A stretch of 64,000 bases of DNA from Hyaloperonospora brassicae (taxonomy: Eukaryota; Oomycota; Peronosporomycetes; Peronosporales; Peronosporaceae): assembly GCA_947650285.1 (NCBI GenBank), contig CANTFL010000148.1, positions 186,001-250,000 of the forward strand, read 5' to 3'. The position numbers and the translations under genes were made by a program. Each line of letters opens with the position of its first letter. Within the stretch, counting starts at the first letter, position 1. Shown here one piece after another: positions 59,600-64,000 of this stretch. The notes beneath the pieces were generated by a model. The model had not been told where the DNA came from. It searched no databases and worked only from the letters and a program-made list of their open reading frames with translations.

Positions 59600-62500
59600 T
59601 GGTCGGGGTCAGTAGGGGCGGAGCTCCCTACTGATTCAGCAACCTCAAGAAAATGTGCAAATCTCTTGACGAAAGTTGCTCCAGATACACAATCGTTGTA
59701 TGTCTCTGCACCTGGTGATGACGTTTCGCTCATCACCTGGAAGTTGGAAGCGACAAATGATTTGTCGCTTCGTGCCCTAGTAGACTGTAGGGCGTCAAAC
59801 AACTTTGTTCGACGCCAGTCACGAGAGGGTCGTAGGCTCAAGTTCGTTGAGCGCGACATTCTCCTCACGAGGATGACGGTGCGCCCTGCAACAGACGCAT
59901 CGATAAACGTTGGGAAACATGTAGTAGGAATCCACTACACGTTAGAGGGCGAACAGTACGATGGTGACTTCATCGTACTAGATCTGGATGAAAAATTTGA
60001 TGTCATCCTGGGATTACCTTGGCTCAGAAAGTACGAGCCAAGGGTGAGCTGGCAGCATCGATCCGTAAAGATGCCTGCCGCTTGTTCATCAGATGGCCAT
60101 CTGACGAACATCTTGAAGCGTCCACAAGCGTGTGGATGTTATGCGAGTGAGTGCGATGGCCTCACTTGCGGTACGGTCGTTAGCACGACTGCACAAGATC
60201 ACAGTGTAGTTGATCACTACACTGTGGAGCAAGCTCCCGGCGGCTGTACAGAAGTACAGGTTGCGCCGAAGGTCCACCACTCGAATAAGTCGAGTGGACC
60301 GGGACATGGATGCATGCCTAGCGGGCAGAATTTTAGAAGAAAGAAACCTGTTGCCTCCAAGGGGCAACATGGAAATCCTAGGTCGACTGGAGAGTCGACC
60401 GTAGAGGATCGGTGCCTGACTGTGGTTGCACAGCCACAGTCGGAAGACGTCGAGGGAATAAGTCCCCACGTACTTGAGGAAGGAATTCCTCAAGATTCAC
60501 TTGCTGAGGGATCAGGCCCTCAGCAACCAGTGGAAGCAAGTTCCCAGGAAGAAACCGAGACGTTGAACGTCTTGGTTGATGACGGATCAAGCGTAGGCGC
60601 TTATACGCTTGATCTGATTGTGCCTCCGAAGTTAACTTCGGAGATAACTCAATTGCCAACGCTAGAACCGAAACGGTTCTTGCGTGACTTGCGTAGTGGC
60701 AAATTCAAGCAGATCTGCATACTCGTCACGGAGGATGAGTATGTGGCCGATATTTGGTAGGTAACAGTATTTGCTGAGAACGAACGGGTTCTCAGCAGCT
60801 CATCGATGGACGAAAGTGTCCTCGATGAGAAGACTCGGATTGAGCGATACACGTCTCAATCCTGGGAGTCACTTCAGGCAAATCTTTTTGCAAAAGGATT
60901 TGATCGAATTCAAGGATGTATTCCCTGAATCCGTACCTTGCGAGTTGCCTAAGGACAAAGGCACTCGACACGAGATCGTGCTCAAACCGGGCTCGAAGTA
61001 CTGTGTCATGAAGCAGTGGCCACTGCCTCGTGAACAAGTACTAGCGATCGACAATTTCTTTGCCAATCTCTTAGCAGCGAGCCATGTGATACAATCAACA
61101 TCCCCTCACAGCTCTCCGACCTTCTGTGTGCGAAAGGCCACAGGAGGATGGCGGATAGTTCACGCATTCAACAACTTGAATGCTGCAACGGTACCGGCTC
61201 AGACGCCGATACCGGGGAAGGACGTTATCATAGATGTTATGTCTAAGAGTGTCATTTTCTCCTCCATGGATCTGATGGATGGATTCTATCAGATCCTCAT
61301 GCGTGAGCGGGACATCCCGTACACGGCAGTGAGCACCCCCAGCGGTATGCTGTGAGAGTGGCTAGTGATGCCACAAGGACTGACCAACGCCCCTGCGACG
61401 TCTAACCGATGTGTTACAAATCTGTTGAGACCGGTGCAGAATTTTGCACCGAGTTATTTCGACGATGTGTTCGTCCACAGCCGAAATATGAACAAAACAC
61501 ACACGTGGGAGTTCACAGAACTCACGTTCGTCAGGTTCTTCAACTTATGCGCAAGCATAAGTTGTACCTTAACCTCAAGAAGTGCATATATGCGGCTAGA
61601 GAAATACCACTTCTTGGGTGCATCGTGGGTAAATACGGCTTACGCCCTGATCCCAAAAATATCAAGGCGATCACCGACTGGCCAGTGCCAGTCGATGTCG
61701 AGGGTATAAGGAAGTTCCTAGGGCTAGCGGCGTACTTTCTCAAGTACTCGCGCAACTACGCCGAGATGACTGTTCATCTTTCTTGTTTACTCAAGAAAAA
61801 TGTCAAGTGGTCATAGAACGCTGAGTGCCAGCGTTCATTTGAGGGTATCAAGCAAAGCTTGATGCAGTCGCCGATATTGGCGATTGCAGATCCGGACAGA
61901 CCATTTCATGTGGTCTGTGACGCCAGCGATTTTGCAATCGGCTGTGCGTTGATGCAATTTGACACAGATGGCGCGTAACGCGTCATCGGCTATCAATCGC
62001 GTCAGCTGCAAGCAGCTGAGCGTAATGTCCCAGTGCATGACAAGGAACTCCTTGCCATGAAGTACGCACTGGCTAAGTTTCGCGTCTATATCTTGGGAGA
62101 TAGACCGTTTGTTGTCTATACGGACCATGCGTCATTACGCACGGCCGTAAACAGCCCACACCTCTCGCAAAGGATGGCGGGGTAGCTGTCTTTCTTCGCG
62201 GAGTATAACTTCTCCGTGGAGTATAAACCAGGACGACTCAATGTCGTCGCTGATGCGCTTTCGCGCCGGCCCGATTTCGAGCCGGACGAACAATTCAACA
62301 GTGAGGATAAGCCCACTGTTGCGACACTGTCAGTCAGTGTCTCGTCGTCAAGTTTACTTGACGACGTACGAAAGGCATACGCGGAAGATAAGGATCTTCT
62401 GCGATTGATGGATCATCTGGCGAATCCATCCAGTAAATCCATGAGGGATTTACCAGCTTTGTACCGATCCTCATCGGATCGGTATAGTACACGCAACGGA

Positions 62501-63960
62501 TTGCTGTACTATACAGCTGTTTCCGACGACCCGCCTCGTGTCGTCGTACCCGCTCATCATGATTTGCGTTTACGCATCATGTATGAGTGTCACGATGCCC
62601 CAACAGGCGGTCATCGTGGTAGAGGAAAGACTTACCTCACGGTAAGTCGTGACTTTTACTGGCCACGCCAGTATCAGTTTGTACGCAAGTACATACGTGC
62701 TTGCGAGGTTTGTCAACGGGTAAAGCCTAGTCCTTCATCCCGTGCGCCATTGCAGCCTCTGCCTGTTCCGACAGAGTGCTGGCAGTCCGTTTCGATTGAC
62801 TTCGTCTTCGGGTTTCCCGAAGGCGCTCACAAGAATAATGGTATTCTTGTGTTTGTTGACCGATTCAGCAAGATGGTCCATCTTGATGTTGTACCTGAGT
62901 CGATCAAGGCTCAAGGTTTTACACGGTCTCTAGACTCCACGGGTTACCCCGTGAACTCTTATCCGACCGTGACCCTCGGTTCACGGCGATATTTTGGCAA
63001 TCCGTGTTTCGTTCTCTCGGAACACGATTGAAGATGTCTACTTCTGACCATCCCAAAACAGATGGTCAGACGGAACGTGCGAACCGTGTCCTGGAAGAGA
63101 TCATTCGAGGATATGTCCACTCGTTTCCGAGTTGAAGCGAATTCCTACCGATGGTGGAATTCGCCATCAATAATTCGGTGCATGCTTCCACACAGCACAC
63201 ACCGTTTTACGTGAATGGCCTACGCCATCCACGTGTGCCCACCCTTATAGAGTGTGACTCTTGGATAAGGGGGGAGGGACTCGCTCGAGCAAAAACCGTT
63301 TTGGCTCTTGCTCATCACGTGTCGACGCTAACGTCGTCACGTATGATGCCGATGTCGATCAAGTCGACACCGATGAAGAAGATCACCTCAATAATAGCGG
63401 CGACGCTATTATTGACTCGGATGATGATGACGATGCTGTTATATTCAGCATCGTCAACGATTATGACAGCGAGGAATAAGACAGCCTCGCTGAAGAAGAG
63501 AGCAATCTCTTAGCAGTGCGCACGAAGCGCACTGAAAGACAAAACAAAGAGTCAGCAGAGAACTTCCTGTTGACTCGAGAAGCCGTAGTCCGTTTCGTTC
63601 AGGACTCCATCGCAAATGCGGTGGACCGTCAGAAACGGAACGCAGACAAGAATGGAAGAGCAAATGTTCTTTCATTTAAGGTTAAAGACCTAGTACTACT
63701 GTCTACGGTAAACTTACCTGGACATGCAGTCACTAGTGTCGGCAGTAGTAAACTACTGCCGAAGTACATTGGGCCATTTCGAGTGTTGTATCGCAAGGGC
63801 AATGCATACACACTCGAATTGCCACGTAGGATGCGCACGTATCCTACGTTTAACGTGGGGAGGCTCAGGCCGTACTGTCAGTACGAGACTTCTTCTTCCG
63901 ATGAAGATAGCCCCCACGTTCAAGAACATCCATCAAGTTCTTGCGTTCGCGCTCCAGACG
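59600..63960 (+). pseudogene. Pol of Ty3/gypsy B (protease, RT, RNase H, integrase), frame-disrupted
   Basis: Protease lies at about 59640-60090 in the second frame; its active site reads ALVDCRASNNF where the usual Asp-x-Gly has Arg in the Gly position, and FDVILGLPWL follows. A stop at 60758 precedes a frame change near 60870-60905. RT (60900-61500) keeps KYCVMKQWPLPREQ, WRIVHAFNNLN, FSSMDLMDGFYQI and YFDDVFVHSR. Another frame change near 61500 leads into the thumb (RKHKLYLNLKKCIY). RNase H follows (VCDASDFAIG, DKELLAMKYALAKF, YTDHASLRTA, ADALSRRP), with stops at 61814, 61976 and 62183. Integrase has an H...H...CEVC zinc site, VSIDFVFGFP, and a later frame with SDRDPRF and TDGQTERANRVLEE. 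The last part ends in an acidic spacer and LLPKYIGPFRVLYRKGNAY (about 63755-63810). Confidence 0.9.
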
Positions 63961-64000
63961 ATCCGTATGGTCGCGCAGATATGATACCTCGGAACTCAAC

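Larger units (their letters stand above)
58161..64000 (+). mobile_element. Ty3/gypsy LTR retrotransposon B (5' LTR, gag, pol; 3' end outside window)
   Basis: Order: 5' LTR, gag, aspartic protease, RT, RNase H, integrase with C-terminal GPY/F-type region, all on the plus strand, which defines Ty3/gypsy. The domains are much better preserved than in element A, but several stops and frame changes interrupt them. The element is cut by the right edge, so its 3' LTR is not seen. Its sequence is saturated with short inverted repeats (separate entry). Confidence 0.92.
58161..64000. repeat. Dense array of short perfect inverted repeats along Ty3/gypsy B
   Basis: Verified pairs (left arm/right arm, perfect unless noted) include 58483-58495/58499-58511 (13 bp, one mismatch), 58631-58639/58645-58653, 58911-58919/58927-58935, 59101-59109/59115-59123, 59422-59431/59436-59445, 59558-59567/59572-59581, 59747-59757/59761-59771, 60200-60210/60216-60226, 60501-60510/60517-60526, 60586-60595/60604-60613, 60625-60642, 61541-61550/61555-61564, 62343-62353/62356-62366, 62828-62837/62842-62851, 63388-63399/63404-63415, 63428-63438/63446-63455 and 63739-63749/63752-63762. 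Many shorter ones lie between them, for example 58215-58231, 58673-58695, 59359-59381, 60381-60400 and 61675-61694. They run through the LTR, gag and all pol domains. Confidence 0.9.

Noticed and set aside
63261..63479. Separate small acidic protein gene (Asp-rich, 72 codons)
   Set aside because: It lies in the same frame and order as the integrase C-terminal region of gypsy B and is its acidic spacer.
58161..64000. CRISPR array or tandem-repeat array as an explanation of the hairpins
   Set aside because: Arms differ in sequence at every site and there is no constant repeat unit; the DNA encodes retrotransposon proteins.

Overview
The window looks like nuclear DNA of an oomycete, most likely a Peronosporales plant pathogen (Phytophthora or downy-mildew type). 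The reasons are a signal-peptide protein with an RXLR-like/EER arrangement, a myosin ending in a PX domain, very intron-poor and tightly packed housekeeping genes, and large AT-rich stretches of decayed retrotransposons around them. The species cannot be named from this sequence alone.

Layout. 1-3.3 kb: a decayed Ty3/gypsy element (A) without gag, flanked by a repeated LTR-like segment. 3.3-13.4 kb: AT-rich to mixed DNA with no gene I can recognise, apart from one weak 203-codon frame. 13.465-13.848 kb: a small secreted, RXLR-like candidate effector with a C-terminal membrane segment, at the edge of the gene island. 15.9-32.3 kb: a compact GC-rich island of seven conserved genes: aquaglyceroporin (+), FtsJ/RrmJ-type rRNA 2'-O-methyltransferase with one intron (+), myosin-PX (-), phosphoglycerate kinase (+), two-HMG-box protein (-), PHF5A/Rds3 splicing factor (+) and pyruvate kinase (-). 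32.3-58.1 kb: AT-rich repeat territory. It holds a pogo/Tigger-like (CENP-B type) transposase (A) split by a minus-strand Ty1/copia element, a second Tigger-like relic (B), and two copies of a probable tRNA-derived SINE. 58.16-64 kb: a second Ty3/gypsy element (B) with 5' LTR, gag and nearly all of pol, running off the right edge.

The island genes are individual housekeeping functions, not an operon. PGK and pyruvate kinase are both ATP-yielding glycolytic enzymes and lie about 3 kb apart, end to end. HMG and PHF5A share a 515-bp divergent intergenic region. FtsJ/myosin, PGK/HMG and PHF5A/PK are convergent pairs.

The most unusual signal is in Ty3/gypsy B. From the LTR to the right edge it is filled with short, mostly perfect inverted repeats (arms 6-13 bp, loops mostly 2-12 nt), one every few tens of bases, inside otherwise recognisable gag, protease, RT, RNase H and integrase coding sequence. 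I checked 25 perfect pairs with arms of 9 bp or more, against about 0.3 expected by chance. No comparable run stood out in the host genes or the other transposons. I know of no described feature that explains it.
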